The notes: generated from the letters alone by a model not told the origin. A DNA stretch of 64,000 nt from Sporomusa acidovorans (GCF_002257695.2 NZ_CP155571.1), one strand, 5' to 3'. Positions 1 through 9,246 are shown, counted from the first letter of the stretch. Numbers and translations: made by a program.

Positions 1-125
1 GTCGAGAGACGCCAATGGGTTAACAGGTTCTACCGAATTAAGGTTTTACTTAATGTGGCTGAGTGATATCCCGCTCTACGTTATGCAGTGCTAAAACTAA
101 ACGAGTAGAGAAGGTCACAGACAGT
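1..125 (+). promoter_or_regulatory. M-box (ykoK-type) Mg2+ riboswitch, 5' part outside window
   Basis: The first 100 bases carry the conserved 3' half of the M-box aptamer: GACGCCAATGGGTTAACAG at about 8-26, an AATGTGGCTG block at about 52-61, and CAGTGCTAAAACT at about 86-98. They match the Bacillus mgtE (ykoK) leader as I remember it. The 5' half of the aptamer lies beyond the window start. GAGAAGGTC at 108-116 can pair with the 5' arm of the downstream terminator, so it could serve as the antiterminator that Mg2+ binding would sequester. M-boxes repress Mg2+ importers when Mg2+ is plentiful, which fits the two transport genes that follow. Confidence 0.85.
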
Positions 126-142
126 TACTTAGCGATTCAGAT

Positions 143-178
143 AGACCTTCTTCACAAAAGAGAAGGTCTGTCTTTTTT
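143..178 (+). terminator. Riboswitch-controlled intrinsic terminator
   Basis: AGACCTTCT (143-151) pairs with AGAAGGTCT (161-169), followed by a T run. The 5' arm can alternatively pair with 108-116 at the end of the M-box, giving the mutually exclusive folds expected of a transcriptional riboswitch. Confidence 0.85.
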
Positions 179-199
179 ATTTCTGACCAGAAGGAGGTG

Positions 200-271
200 G
201 TGTTGTGGATTCCGGCCCTGAGAGTAAGACCCAATATAACAGGCAAAAGCCCTGCTTATCGCTTCACGTGA
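200..271 (+). CDS. Possible short leader ORF (about 23 codons)
   Basis: A strong Shine-Dalgarno sequence (AAGGAGGTGG, 191-200) sits just downstream of the riboswitch terminator. It precedes GTG (200) or, with better spacing, TTG (203), in a frame that stays open to TGA at 269-271. The peptide is basic and has no recognised function. It may be a translated leader or chance; only the ribosome-binding site argues for it. Confidence 0.25.
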   Translation: MLWIPALRVRPNITGKSPAYRFT

Positions 272-311
272 ATTTGGTAGGCCGGGCCTGTGCAAAAGAG
301 GAGGTATGGAT

Positions 312-1592
312 ATGACGGTGATGATTAATGAATTTTATTTTAGTCAGCTCCTGGGAAAACCCATTCTTGATATCGCTGGGCGGCGGATTGGCCAGGTTAA
401 GGATATGGCAGTCAAATGGGACGGCGCCGCACCGCGGGTAACAGGCATTAAATACGGACGGAATATCCAAGGCTTGGTGCCGATACAGTTTGTTGCGGAA
501 GTGAGTGACAGGCAGGTAAAACTCGCTGGCGAATTTTCCCCGCAGGTTATGATGCCGCTCTATGAGGATGAAATTTACGTCCGCAAATGGCTGCTTGATA
601 AGCAGATTATTGATTTTAAGGGATCTAAACTGGTCCGGGTCAATGATATTACTTTGACGTGGATTGTCCATGAACAGCAGCGAAATTTAGTCTTGCTGGC
701 CGTTGATGTCGGGTTGCGGGGACTTTTTCGGCGACTTGGCTTGGAATTTTTGGTCAAACGTTTGGCGCAAAATTTTATTGGCTGGCAGTTTATTAAGCCT
801 TTGGAAGACCGGACTTCCAGCCTGCAGCTTAGCCGTGACAAGAAGCAGTTCAGCCAGCTGCATCCTGCGGATATCGCCGATATTGTCGAGCAGTTGGATT
901 ATAACAGCAGGGCCAGTTTTATCAAGAATTTGGATACACGGCAGGCGATTGAGGCTTTGGCTGAAATGGATCTGGATACCCAGATAGAAATTATTACTCA
1001 AATGGATCAGGAACAAGCCTCCGATCTTTTGGAAGATATGCCGCCTGACGAAGCGGCAGATATTTTAGGCGAGCTGCCTGACGAAAAATCACAGGCATTG
1101 CTGAGCTTAATGGAATCCGACGATGCCGAAGAAGTGCAGGAATTAATGAATTATCCTGACGCTACGGCAGGTGCCCTGATGACAACCGAGTACATTGGCT
1201 TGTCTGCCAAACTTACGGCGGAAGAAACCATTGAGAAAATACGCGAATTAGCGCCAAACGCAGAGACTATTTACTATATTTATGTTCTGGATGACAAAGA
1301 AATGTTACTGGGAGCACTTTCCTTACGTGAGCTTATTCTGGCGTCTCCCCAGGCTAAGTTGGAATCGATTATGCATGAAAAAGTGATTTATGTACGGCAT
1401 GAGGATAGTCACCGCAAAGTGGCGGATATTATCCACAAGTACGGCTTACTGGCAGTTCCGGTTGTTGATGAGCAAAATAGCATGCTGGGCATCATAACGG
1501 TTGATGATGTGCTGGAAATCCTGATTCCTGAACGCGGTAGAGGGGATGTGGGTTCCGGGTATATTGTCAATAGACGCCTCTGGAGGTGGTAA
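312..1592 (+). CDS. MgtE-type regulatory protein (PRC barrels, MgtE-N, two CBS), no channel
   Basis: A 426-aa soluble protein. Two PRC-barrel-like segments (about residues 5-85 and 90-165) are followed by an MgtE intracellular N domain (about 170-275; helical repeats with LHPADIADIVEQL and DMPPDEAADIL) and a tandem CBS pair (about 280-405). The transmembrane channel domain of MgtE is absent. In MgtE these cytosolic parts sense Mg2+ and gate the pore; here they probably regulate the transporter encoded next, whose start codon overlaps this stop (TAATG). ATG 312 is preferred over ATG 306 because the ribosome-binding site GAGGAGGT (298-305) abuts 306. Expression should follow cellular Mg2+ through the M-box. 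The clean domain edge argues against truncation by mutation. Confidence 0.85.
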   Translation: MTVMINEFYFSQLLGKPILDIAGRRIGQVKDMAVKWDGAAPRVTGIKYGRNIQGLVPIQFVAEVSDRQVKLAGEFSPQVMMPLYEDEIYVRKWLLDKQIIDFKGSKLVRVNDITLTWIVHEQQRNLVLLAVDVGLRGLFRRLGLEFLVKRLAQNFIGWQFIKPLEDRTSSLQLSRDKKQFSQLHPADIADIVEQLDYNSRASFIKNLDTRQAIEALAEMDLDTQIEIITQMDQEQASDLLEDMPPDEAADILGELPDEKSQALLSLMESDDAEEVQELMNYPDATAGALMTTEYIGLSAKLTAEETIEKIRELAPNAETIYYIYVLDDKEMLLGALSLRELILASPQAKLESIMHEKVIYVRHEDSHRKVADIIHKYGLLAVPVVDEQNSMLGIITVDDVLEILIPERGRGDVGSGYIVNRRLWRW

Positions 1593-2869
1593 TGGTGAAA
1601 GCGATTAAAGGTATTCGTGAGCGTCTCGGCCTTTTCTTAGCCGTTATGGGACCGGGTATTGTTACGGCGTTTGCCGATAATGACGCCGGTGGAATTGCCA
1701 CTTATGCGGCGGCTGGGGCCAAATACGGCTATGCTCTCTTATTTACCATGTTTGTTGCTACGGTTTGTCTGGCTATTGCCCAGGAGATCTCCGCCCGGAC
1801 CGGTGCTGTCACAGGCAAGGGACTCGCAGACTTAATTCGTGAGCAATTTGGTGTCAAGTGGACGCTGTTTGCCATGGTTGTCCTTTTAATTGCTAATATC
1901 GGCACTACCGCTTCCGAGTTTTCCGGAGTGGCGACAAGTTTTGAAATATTTGGCGTGAATAAATATCTATCGGTGCCTGTAATAGCCGGAGTGGTCTGGT
2001 GGCTAGTTGTTAAAGGCAGCTATGAACGGATTGAAAAAATTTTCCTAGCATTGTGTGTAACTTTTTTTAGCTATATATTATCCGGTATTATTGTTAACCC
2101 GCCTTGGCAGGAGGTCCTGGTCGCCTCGGTGACCCCTTCTTTTTCCCGGGATACCGAATTTCTGTTTATGGCAATCGGTGTAATTGGAACAACAATCACG
2201 CCCTGGGGCCAGTTTTACGTGCAAGCTTCCATCGTCGATAAAGGCATTGTGGCCAAAGATTATGTGTATACCCGCTGGGACGTATTTATCGGTTCGTTCT
2301 TTACCGGGTTGGTTGCCTTTTTTATTATCGTAGCCACAGCGGCAACTTTGTATGTTAACCATATATCCATGGAAACCGCAAAAGATGCGGCTCTGGCATT
2401 AGAGCCGCTTGCCGGTAAATACGCCAGCTTGCTTTTTGGTTTTGGCTTATTTGGCGCTTCTATGCTGGCCGCCTTTATTTTGCCTTTGAGTACGGCTTAT
2501 GCGATTTGTGAAGCGTTTGGTTTCGAACATGGCATGGGTAAATCCTATGAGGAAGCCCCGGTGTTTTTTGGCTTGTATACGGCGCTGATTGCAATCGGCG
2601 CCGCCTTGGTGCTCCTGCCGGGATTGTCACTTTACAATGTGATGCTTATTTCGCAAGTGGTCAACGGCGTTTTGCTGCCGCCGATCTTAATCTTTATGGT
2701 TGTAATCGCCAATGATAAAAATATTATGGGTGAGTATGCCAATTCCCGGATGTATAATGTGCTTTCCTGGTTTTTCACCATTGTGCTGATCCTGTTGACT
2801 GTACTATTACTGGCCGCTACAGTCGCACCGGACGCAGTGGACTGGGTCATGGTTTTTTTTGGCCTGTAA
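1592..2869 (+). CDS. NRAMP-related divalent metal (probably Mg2+) transporter
   Basis: A 425-aa integral membrane protein of the NRAMP/SLC11 fold with about 11 hydrophobic segments. The canonical TM1 motif DPGN is replaced by DNDAGG (in GIVTAFADNDAGGIATY) and the TM6 MPH motif by TPWGQ. Loss of the metal-binding methionine is expected of Mg2+-transporting NRAMP relatives (NRMTs), since soft-metal selectivity needs that sulfur. Independent support comes from the M-box riboswitch upstream and the overlapping MgtE-type regulator. ATG 1592 has the ribosome-binding site GGAGGTGG (1582-1589). The substrate is inferred; Mn2+ or Fe2+ transport is the alternative but is disfavoured by the motifs. Confidence 0.85.
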   Translation: MVKAIKGIRERLGLFLAVMGPGIVTAFADNDAGGIATYAAAGAKYGYALLFTMFVATVCLAIAQEISARTGAVTGKGLADLIREQFGVKWTLFAMVVLLIANIGTTASEFSGVATSFEIFGVNKYLSVPVIAGVVWWLVVKGSYERIEKIFLALCVTFFSYILSGIIVNPPWQEVLVASVTPSFSRDTEFLFMAIGVIGTTITPWGQFYVQASIVDKGIVAKDYVYTRWDVFIGSFFTGLVAFFIIVATAATLYVNHISMETAKDAALALEPLAGKYASLLFGFGLFGASMLAAFILPLSTAYAICEAFGFEHGMGKSYEEAPVFFGLYTALIAIGAALVLLPGLSLYNVMLISQVVNGVLLPPILIFMVVIANDKNIMGEYANSRMYNVLSWFFTIVLILLTVLLLAATVAPDAVDWVMVFFGL

Positions 2870-2901
2870 TTCATGTAGTACACCGGGAATATTGCCGATT
2901 T

Positions 2902-2932
2902 AAAAGGGTTACCTGCGGGTAACTCTTTTTAA
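2902..2932 (+). terminator. Intrinsic terminator after the Mg2+ operon
   Basis: AAAAGGGTTACC and GGGTAACTCTTTTT form a GC-capped hairpin ending in a T run, about 30 bases after the transporter stop codon. Confidence 0.75.
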
Positions 2933-3107
2933 ATTTATGAATATCCGGAATACTGTTGCAGACAGCCATAGGATAAAAAGCTAAGAAAAATAATCCAAGT
3001 TATGCATAATTTGAGAGCCTGCCCGATATGCTAATACTGGGGATTGTATTAGCAGATTGGGCAACAGCTGTTAACCAAAATAAGACCAGTAAGCGAGGTG
3101 AGGTATT

Positions 3108-3980
3108 TTGCCGAAATATGATGCCAAGCAATGGGCCTGTCTGGGAGGCGCTGCCTTGTTCGCCGGTATATGCGCTCTTCCTATTGGACCAAAACCGCTG
3201 CCGGATGTTATTAATTCCCCGTCGACAACTGAAAATCAGCCTGCCAAGGTACAGGTTGCGGCAGTTTCTCCGCAACCGGTGATAAAGAATCACACTGTAA
3301 AAGACGGAGATACGTTATCAGGGATAGCCGAACAATATGGTATTGATTTGGAAACATTAGAAGCCGCCAATCCGGGTATAAGTGAACTCATCCACCCGGG
3401 TGATGAGCTAGTTATATTGCCGCAAAAGGGAGCTATTCATCAGGTAAGCACCGGCGATACCTTATGGGATATTGCCCATACATACGGAGTGCAGATAGAA
3501 TCAATTAAAACGGCTAATGCTAAAGATAGTGATCAGGTAGCTGCCGGTGAAAAACTCTTTATTCCCGGTGCGCGTTGGGCCCGGGTCGATACGGCGGTGG
3601 CCCGGGGCTCGGCCAGCCGGTTTATCTGGCCGACAAAAGGCGAGATATCCTCGCCGTTCGGCTGGCGATGGGGCCGGCTCCACGAGGGCGTTGACATTGC
3701 CAATGATATTGGCACCTATGTTATGTCCGCAAGGGCCGGCCAGGTGATTTGGGCCGGCTGGCGGGGCGGTTACGGTTATGCGGTTATGATTGATCATGGT
3801 GGTGGTTATGTCAGTTTATATGGCCATTTAAGTGACTTTTATGTGGAACGCGGGCAATTTGTACGGGCCGGTCAGCGGATAGCCTCTATGGGCAATACCG
3901 GCAATTCGACAGGACCGCACCTGCACTTTGAAATCCAAAAAGATGGCCAACCGGTAGATCCTATGGGGTATCTGCCGTAA
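3108..3980 (+). CDS. LysM-M23 peptidoglycan endopeptidase
   Basis: A 290-aa envelope protein. It has an N-terminal hydrophobic anchor or signal (about residues 10-28), then two LysM domains (about 63-108, DGDTLSGIAEQYG; about 109-153, TGDTLWDIAHTYG), then a LytM/M23 metallopeptidase domain (about 175-288). The zinc-site motifs HEGVDIA and GPHLHFE are intact, so it should be an active D,D- or L,D-endopeptidase on peptidoglycan cross-links. The start is TTG 3108 with GAGGTGAGG upstream. The gene stands alone between terminators. It could be a vegetative hydrolase or a SpoIIQ-like sporulation factor; nothing here decides. Confidence 0.85.
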   Translation: MPKYDAKQWACLGGAALFAGICALPIGPKPLPDVINSPSTTENQPAKVQVAAVSPQPVIKNHTVKDGDTLSGIAEQYGIDLETLEAANPGISELIHPGDELVILPQKGAIHQVSTGDTLWDIAHTYGVQIESIKTANAKDSDQVAAGEKLFIPGARWARVDTAVARGSASRFIWPTKGEISSPFGWRWGRLHEGVDIANDIGTYVMSARAGQVIWAGWRGGYGYAVMIDHGGGYVSLYGHLSDFYVERGQFVRAGQRIASMGNTGNSTGPHLHFEIQKDGQPVDPMGYLP

Positions 3981-4020
3981 ATGAGAAATGCCGCGTCGGC
4001 CGACGCGGCATTTCTCATTT
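3979..4020. terminator. Perfect 42-bp palindrome, bidirectional terminator
   Basis: Two 21-base arms (3979-3999 and 4000-4020) are exact reverse complements, with AAAT on one end and ATTT on the other. The palindrome sits between two convergent genes and includes the last two bases of the M23 stop codon. It should terminate transcription from both sides. Confidence 0.85.
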
Positions 4021-4032
4021 ATTTTCTCACGG

Positions 4033-4965
4033 TTATGGACGTTTGCTAAGATGCTGCAGTGTAGCATCATGGTAAGGCCAGGCGGCGTCGCTCATACCCT
4101 TGTCAGCCGGAGCGAGGGCAGCATACACATTGTTGGTTTCCGTATGAGTAACCAACCACTTTTTACCTATTTTTTCGAAAGTCAGATCCGTTTTGCTGAT
4201 ACTGCTGCCGAATTTAGTGGGAGTAGCCGCCGCCACACCGTTAATGACGATACCATCGTTTTTGATCACGATAATCGTATCGACTTTATTTTGTAATTGT
4301 TTGGTGGCACTCAAAATGGCGTCTGCCTGATCGGTTACTTTAAGGCCGGCGTAATTTTTATCCGTAATATCCGGCTGGGCAGATGAAACGCCGATAATAC
4401 CGATACGGATTTTTTCCTTCTTTTTGTCCTTACCCACATTAAGTTCCTTAATGGTATAAGGCTTAAGCGCCGACCAGGTTTTATCCGAGGTGCGGATATT
4501 AGCTGCCAGTACGGGGAATTTGGCAAGGGCCATTGCTTTAGAAAGATAGAGCGGACCATAGGCGAATTCGCCCGCGCCGAGCACGACAGCATCATAGTCG
4601 AGATAATTATACATGGCCATCATGGGGTTTGGCAGCTTGGATGGCGTAATGGCAAAATAGTCAGTCAGCGCAGAACCGGAAAGCATGTTGCCGCCATCCA
4701 CCAGGATGGTATACGGATTGCTCTGCCGTTCTTTTTTTACCAGGCTGGCAACTTTAACTAAGCCGAATTCGGCTGTCCGGGGAAAATTATAATCCCAGTT
4801 GATCAAATGACCATTAACGCCTGCCGTCGCCATGATGGTTACTTTAACCGGTGCCGGTGCCGTTACGGGCGATTTTTTGGCGGCAAACGAACTGGCTGGC
4901 AGGCACCAGATTACGGTTAATGCCAGCGCCACCAGCCGAAATAATTGTTTATACGAGTTTTGCAA
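4033..4965 (-). CDS. Secreted 5'-nucleotidase-like protein lacking metal-site residues
   Basis: A 310-aa exported protein with a clear signal peptide ending ASSFA-AKK. The fold resembles the calcineurin-like N domain of UshA/5'-nucleotidases (strand order, and GGNMLSGSALTDYF in the place of the usual DAGD...), and it lacks the C-terminal nucleotidase domain. The usual metal ligands look changed: TAGVNGH where a D-x-H is expected, DGGN for DAGD, GAGEF for GNHE, and no GH/GHxH pair near the end. It is therefore probably a binding or structural pseudoenzyme. The start is TTG (4965-4963) with GGAGGG six bases upstream; the open frame extends further 5' but without a ribosome-binding site. Confidence 0.6.
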   Translation of the reverse strand: MQNSYKQLFRLVALALTVIWCLPASSFAAKKSPVTAPAPVKVTIMATAGVNGHLINWDYNFPRTAEFGLVKVASLVKKERQSNPYTILVDGGNMLSGSALTDYFAITPSKLPNPMMAMYNYLDYDAVVLGAGEFAYGPLYLSKAMALAKFPVLAANIRTSDKTWSALKPYTIKELNVGKDKKKEKIRIGIIGVSSAQPDITDKNYAGLKVTDQADAILSATKQLQNKVDTIIVIKNDGIVINGVAAATPTKFGSSISKTDLTFEKIGKKWLVTHTETNNVYAALAPADKGMSDAAWPYHDATLQHLSKRP

Positions 4966-5151
4966 GACTATCCCTCCAGAAATATTACTGTTTCCTGTCA
5001 TCATCATTTCGTCATGCAAGCAGTTTTTTCCTGTCGGAGAATACCTGTAAAAGCAAAAATTACCGATTTGGGGATTGGCGGTATAGAAGGCTATTTTCTG
5101 GGGGAATAATAAACATGGTTTAAACAAGGCTGGCAAAGCTGCGAGGGGATC

Positions 5152-5571
5152 ATGGCCTATTTAATTGCTATTCTCATGGCCGCGTTGAGTTTCCTGCTCA
5201 ATCGGTTTTGTTTGTACTACATTGGGTCGATAACCGTTATTAGTACGGGCCCGGTGGTGGAAGAGACAGCCAAAACCTTATTCGCTTACTATCTGGGAGC
5301 TGATATTATGACTGTCCATGTTGTATTCGGCATGATTGAGGCCGGCTATGACTGGTGGCAGGGCCGGCGGGGAAATCTGGCCGCCCCTTTTTTTAGTATT
5401 GGCGGTCATAGCCTGTTCGGAGCGGCAACCGCCGGGATGTTATCCCTGACAGGCGGCATCTGGGGTGGTCTGGCTGCCGGTCTAATTCTTCACATGACGT
5501 ATAATGTCGCTGTTATTAAATGGCTGGCTGCAAGAAACGGGAACAATTCAGAAGAGAGGGATAATCCATGA
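5152..5571 (+). CDS. Small PrsW-like intramembrane protease family protein
   Basis: A 139-aa membrane protein with about four hydrophobic segments. It carries VVEETAKTL, the EExxK signature of PrsW (M82) proteases, and later histidines in GGHSLFGA and LHMTYNVAV that could complete the metal site. It is shorter than Bacillus PrsW, which cleaves the anti-sigma factor RsiW. Its stop overlaps the fin start by four bases (ATGA), so the two are probably co-translated. The substrate is unknown. Confidence 0.6.
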   Translation: MAYLIAILMAALSFLLNRFCLYYIGSITVISTGPVVEETAKTLFAYYLGADIMTVHVVFGMIEAGYDWWQGRRGNLAAPFFSIGGHSLFGAATAGMLSLTGGIWGGLAAGLILHMTYNVAVIKWLAARNGNNSEERDNP

Positions 5572-5816
5572 AAATTTTATATACGTGCGAATATTGCGGG
5601 GATCATATTGATACATTAGAAGTAGATGAAGTGGATGAAGTCAAGTTTGGCTTTGATCGCTTGACGGCCCAGGAACGTCAAGATATAATTAAGACTGATG
5701 CTGCGCAAAATACCATCTACGTAAAATCGCTGTGTGACCAATGTATCGCTTCGATGGGACTGGATGACCCGATTGCGCTCGGCATACCGGAGGTTAATAA
5801 AGGATATATTCATTAG
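5568..5816 (+). CDS. fin: Anti-sigma-F factor Fin
   Basis: An 82-aa protein with a zinc-ribbon pair (CEYCG near the N terminus, CDQC near residue 61) and the region FGFDRLTAQERQDII, which matches Fin (YabK) of Bacillus. Fin inhibits sigma-F in the forespore and helps the switch to sigma-G. Position supports the call: in Bacillus, fin lies immediately upstream of mfd, as here. Confidence 0.85.
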   Translation: MKILYTCEYCGDHIDTLEVDEVDEVKFGFDRLTAQERQDIIKTDAAQNTIYVKSLCDQCIASMGLDDPIALGIPEVNKGYIH

Positions 5817-5841
5817 GGCATGATCATTAAAAAATACATAT

Positions 5842-5874
5842 AAAGGGCTTTAGCCTAGGCTAAAGCCCTTTTAG
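5842..5874 (+). terminator. Intrinsic terminator between fin and mfd
   Basis: A perfect 30-bp palindrome (5842-5871, AAAGGGCTTTAGCC and its complement) ending in a T run. Confidence 0.8.
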
Positions 5875-5900
5875 CACTACCAGGATGGATGAGGTTTTTT

Positions 5901-8900
5901 ATGGGAGAAAAAACAACGCTGACATTATTTGCCGCCTTACAGGCGGATAAAGCCTTACGGCAGGCCCAGGCAGCATTTTCGTCAGCAAATACGCAGAGTT
6001 TAATTTATGGTGTGACAGGTGCGCAAAAAAGTGTGCTGATCGCATCGGCTTTTCAGGCGGCTGCGCGGCCAATTGTCATTATTGCGGCTAATCATGAAGC
6101 CATAGACGGATATCGGTCTGACTTTGCCGCTCTCCTGCCGGCGGTGCCAGTGGTAGAACTGCCGGCCATTGATATTGTAACTTTTGCCGCCGCGGCCAAG
6201 AGCGTTGAATTGGCGGCAAAACGGATGGATGTTTTGAGCCGGATTGCCAGGGGCGAGAAAATTATTGTTTTAGCCACAGTCGAAGCCGCCATGCAGAAAG
6301 TGTTGCCCAAACAAGAGTTTTTAAATAGCCGAATAACGATTCATACTAACAGTGTAATATCCCGGGAAGAGTTGGTTGGTTCTCTTGTCGGGTTTGGCTA
6401 TGAGCGGGTTGATCAGGTAGACAGTGCCGGCCAGTTTTGTGTACGCGGCGGTATTATCGATATATTTGCCGTTAACCGCAGCCTGCCGCTCCGGCTTGAA
6501 CTGTTCGATGACGAGGTTGATTCCCTGCGCGAGTTTGATCCCGTCAGCCAGCGTTCGGTACAAGACCTGGTCTTGGCTGACATTATGCCGTTGACCGAAC
6601 CCGAGCATAGCGGCAAGCCCGCTGTATTTGTTTCCTATCTGCCTGAAGGCGCGGCTACGGTGTTGGATGAACCGGCGCGGCTCAGAGAACAGATGGCTAA
6701 GCTGGTCAAGGAAAATCCGGAGATAAAACGCAGGGTTTTTAGTTGGGCAGAGCTTGTGGCGGTTTGTCAGGCCTATCACGTAATTTATTTATCCTTGCTG
6801 CTGCAAAAGATTCCGGGAGCACAGCCAACGGAGATCATTAGTATCACAGCGAAAGGCATTGCCCCCTTTCACCGCCAGATTGAGCCGCTTATTGCGGAAA
6901 TTAAAAACTGGCAGGACAAAAAATATAATATTGCTTTATATATGCCCAGCCGCGATAAGGCGTTAAATATCGAACACAACCTGGCTAATGAGGGAATTAC
7001 GACTGTTATGGCCGCGAGCGGGACAATGCCGCTTGTGCCAGGCGCCGTGGTAGTTGTTACCGGTTCCTTATCCGGCGGCTTTGAGTTTCCCCAGGCGAAG
7101 CTGGTGGTGCTGACCGAACTGGATATTTTTGGGCGTCAGAAGAAAAAACGCCGGCCACGGGTCAGCAAAGAGCAGCAGATTACCTATTTCCGTGATATCA
7201 ATATCGGCGATTATGTAGTCCATGTTAATCACGGAATTGGCAAATATGTGGGTGTGGAAACGCTGGAAATAGGCGGTGTTCATAAAGACTATTTGCACAT
7301 TCGCTATGCAGGCGATGATAAATTATATGTGCCTACCGATCAGGTGGGCTTGTTGCAGAAATATATCGGCTCTGAGGGGGAAGTGCCGCGACTTAGTAAA
7401 ATGGGCGGCAGCGAATGGCTAAAAGTCAAGACAAGAGCGAAAGCAGCCGTAGCCGATATGGCCAGGGAATTGATTACGCTTTATGCTCAGCGCCAACTGC
7501 AGGTTGGCCATGCTTTCGGCCCGGATACCCCCTGGCAACGTGAATTTGAAGACGCATTTTCCTATGAGGAAACACCGGATCAGTTGCAGGCCATTGCCGA
7601 GGTTAAGCATGATATGGAACAGCCCCGGCCCATGGATCGTCTGTTATGCGGTGATGTCGGCTTTGGCAAAACGGAAGTGGCTATCAGAGCGGCCTTTAAG
7701 GCCGTTATGGGTGGTAAACAGGTAGCGGTGCTGGTGCCGACAACCGTACTTGCCCAGCAGCACTATCAGACCTTTAGCTCGCGCTTTAAGGAATTTGGTA
7801 CAGTGGTAGATGTTATCAGCCGGTTTAGAAGTGCGCGCGAGCAGAAGGCCACCCTGCACAAACTGGCCTTAGGCCAAATTGACGTGCTGATCGGTACACA
7901 CCGGATTTTGCAATCAGATATTGCTTTTAAAGATATCGGCCTGTTAATTGTTGATGAAGAGCAGCGCTTTGGTGTGGCCCAAAAGGAAAAAATGAAAAAA
8001 TGGCGGGCCAATCTCGACGTACTTACGTTAAGTGCCACGCCGATTCCGCGTACTTTGCATATGTCGCTGGTTGGCGCGCGGGATATGAGCATTATTGAGA
8101 CTCCGCCGGAAGACCGGTTTCCGGTGCAAAGCTATGTGGTTGAGTATAATGAGGAAATTATCCGTGAGGCTATCGTGCGGGAACTTAAGCGCGGCGGTCA
8201 GGTGTATTTTGTGTATAACCGGGTACAAACTATTGATAAAATACGGCAGCGCCTAAGTGAAATTCTGCCGGATGCTATGATTAAGACCGGTCACGGGCAA
8301 ATGCCGGAAGAGCTTTTGGAGCAGGTTATGCTCGATTTTTATGAGGGACGGGACGATGTTTTACTATGCACAAGCATCATCGAAAATGGGCTCGATGTGC
8401 CTAATGCCAATACGATTATCGTGTATGACGCCGATCACTTCGGTTTGTCGCAACTTTATCAAATGCGGGGACGGGTTGGCCGTTCCCATCGCATGGCGTA
8501 TGCTTATTTTACTTACCGGCAGGATAAGGTGTTAACAGAAGTGGCGGAAAAGCGGCTGCAGGCCATCAAAGAATTTGCCGAACTCGGGTCAGGCTTTAAA
8601 ATTGCCATGCGGGATCTGGAGATCCGGGGAGCAGGCAATCTTCTGGGGCGTGAACAACATGGACATATTGTCAGTGTCGGCTTTGAAATGTATTGCCGGC
8701 TGCTGGATGAGGCTGTTGAGGAATTGAAAACAGGCAAGATCACGCTGCCGCCGCCGGAACCAACCATTGAACTTACCGTGGATGCCTACCTGACCGGTGA
8801 TTATATCAGTGACGCCATGCATAAAATTGAAATTTATCAGCGCATTGCCGCGATTCGTAATGAAGAGCATTTGCGAGAACTGCTGGATGAGCTGATTGAC

Positions 8901-9209
8901 CGCTTTGGTGAGCCCCCATTACCGGTTACCAATCTGTTAGGGGTTGCCAGAATAAAAAATGTAGCGCGCCACCTGGGCATTCGGACAATAACCGAGCGAA
9001 GTGGAAAAGTAGAAATTATCTTTGGAGACACACCGAATTTGGCTGAAGACGGCTTGGTCAAGGCCAGGAGCCTTTTTCCCGGCAAGCTTTCCTTTATGCC
9101 TGGTCCTCCGCAGGCTATGCGGCTTAATACTTCCCGGATTACTATGCCGCTTGTTGACGTGTTAACAAAGCTGCTGACCTGTTTGGCTGGGTTTACAAAT
9201 ATAAAATAA
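5901..9209 (+). CDS. mfd: Transcription-repair coupling factor Mfd
   Basis: An about 1102-aa DNA translocase that displaces stalled RNA polymerase and recruits UvrA. It has the UvrB-like N-terminal modules, the CarD-like RNA-polymerase interaction domain (from about residue 431, GDYVVHVNHGIGKYVG), superfamily 2 helicase motifs (Walker A GDVGFGKTE about 584-592; DEEQRFG about 685; MRGRVGRSH) and the C-terminal TRCF domain. Length is normal. ATG 5901 (GATGAGG six bases upstream) is preferred over ATG 5889. Mfd also aids forespore mutagenesis and repair in Bacillus, and it keeps its usual place between fin and spoVT. Confidence 0.97.
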   Translation: MGEKTTLTLFAALQADKALRQAQAAFSSANTQSLIYGVTGAQKSVLIASAFQAAARPIVIIAANHEAIDGYRSDFAALLPAVPVVELPAIDIVTFAAAAKSVELAAKRMDVLSRIARGEKIIVLATVEAAMQKVLPKQEFLNSRITIHTNSVISREELVGSLVGFGYERVDQVDSAGQFCVRGGIIDIFAVNRSLPLRLELFDDEVDSLREFDPVSQRSVQDLVLADIMPLTEPEHSGKPAVFVSYLPEGAATVLDEPARLREQMAKLVKENPEIKRRVFSWAELVAVCQAYHVIYLSLLLQKIPGAQPTEIISITAKGIAPFHRQIEPLIAEIKNWQDKKYNIALYMPSRDKALNIEHNLANEGITTVMAASGTMPLVPGAVVVVTGSLSGGFEFPQAKLVVLTELDIFGRQKKKRRPRVSKEQQITYFRDINIGDYVVHVNHGIGKYVGVETLEIGGVHKDYLHIRYAGDDKLYVPTDQVGLLQKYIGSEGEVPRLSKMGGSEWLKVKTRAKAAVADMARELITLYAQRQLQVGHAFGPDTPWQREFEDAFSYEETPDQLQAIAEVKHDMEQPRPMDRLLCGDVGFGKTEVAIRAAFKAVMGGKQVAVLVPTTVLAQQHYQTFSSRFKEFGTVVDVISRFRSAREQKATLHKLALGQIDVLIGTHRILQSDIAFKDIGLLIVDEEQRFGVAQKEKMKKWRANLDVLTLSATPIPRTLHMSLVGARDMSIIETPPEDRFPVQSYVVEYNEEIIREAIVRELKRGGQVYFVYNRVQTIDKIRQRLSEILPDAMIKTGHGQMPEELLEQVMLDFYEGRDDVLLCTSIIENGLDVPNANTIIVYDADHFGLSQLYQMRGRVGRSHRMAYAYFTYRQDKVLTEVAEKRLQAIKEFAELGSGFKIAMRDLEIRGAGNLLGREQHGHIVSVGFEMYCRLLDEAVEELKTGKITLPPPEPTIELTVDAYLTGDYISDAMHKIEIYQRIAAIRNEEHLRELLDELIDRFGEPPLPVTNLLGVARIKNVARHLGIRTITERSGKVEIIFGDTPNLAEDGLVKARSLFPGKLSFMPGPPQAMRLNTSRITMPLVDVLTKLLTCLAGFTNIK

Positions 9210-9246
9210 ATGTTAACTTATTTACCAGTTTTCTAGCCAGAAAAAT

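Noticed and set aside
312..1592. Truncated mgtE pseudogene
   Set aside because: Domain boundaries are clean, extra PRC domains are present, the stop is coupled to the next start, and the reading frame is intact.
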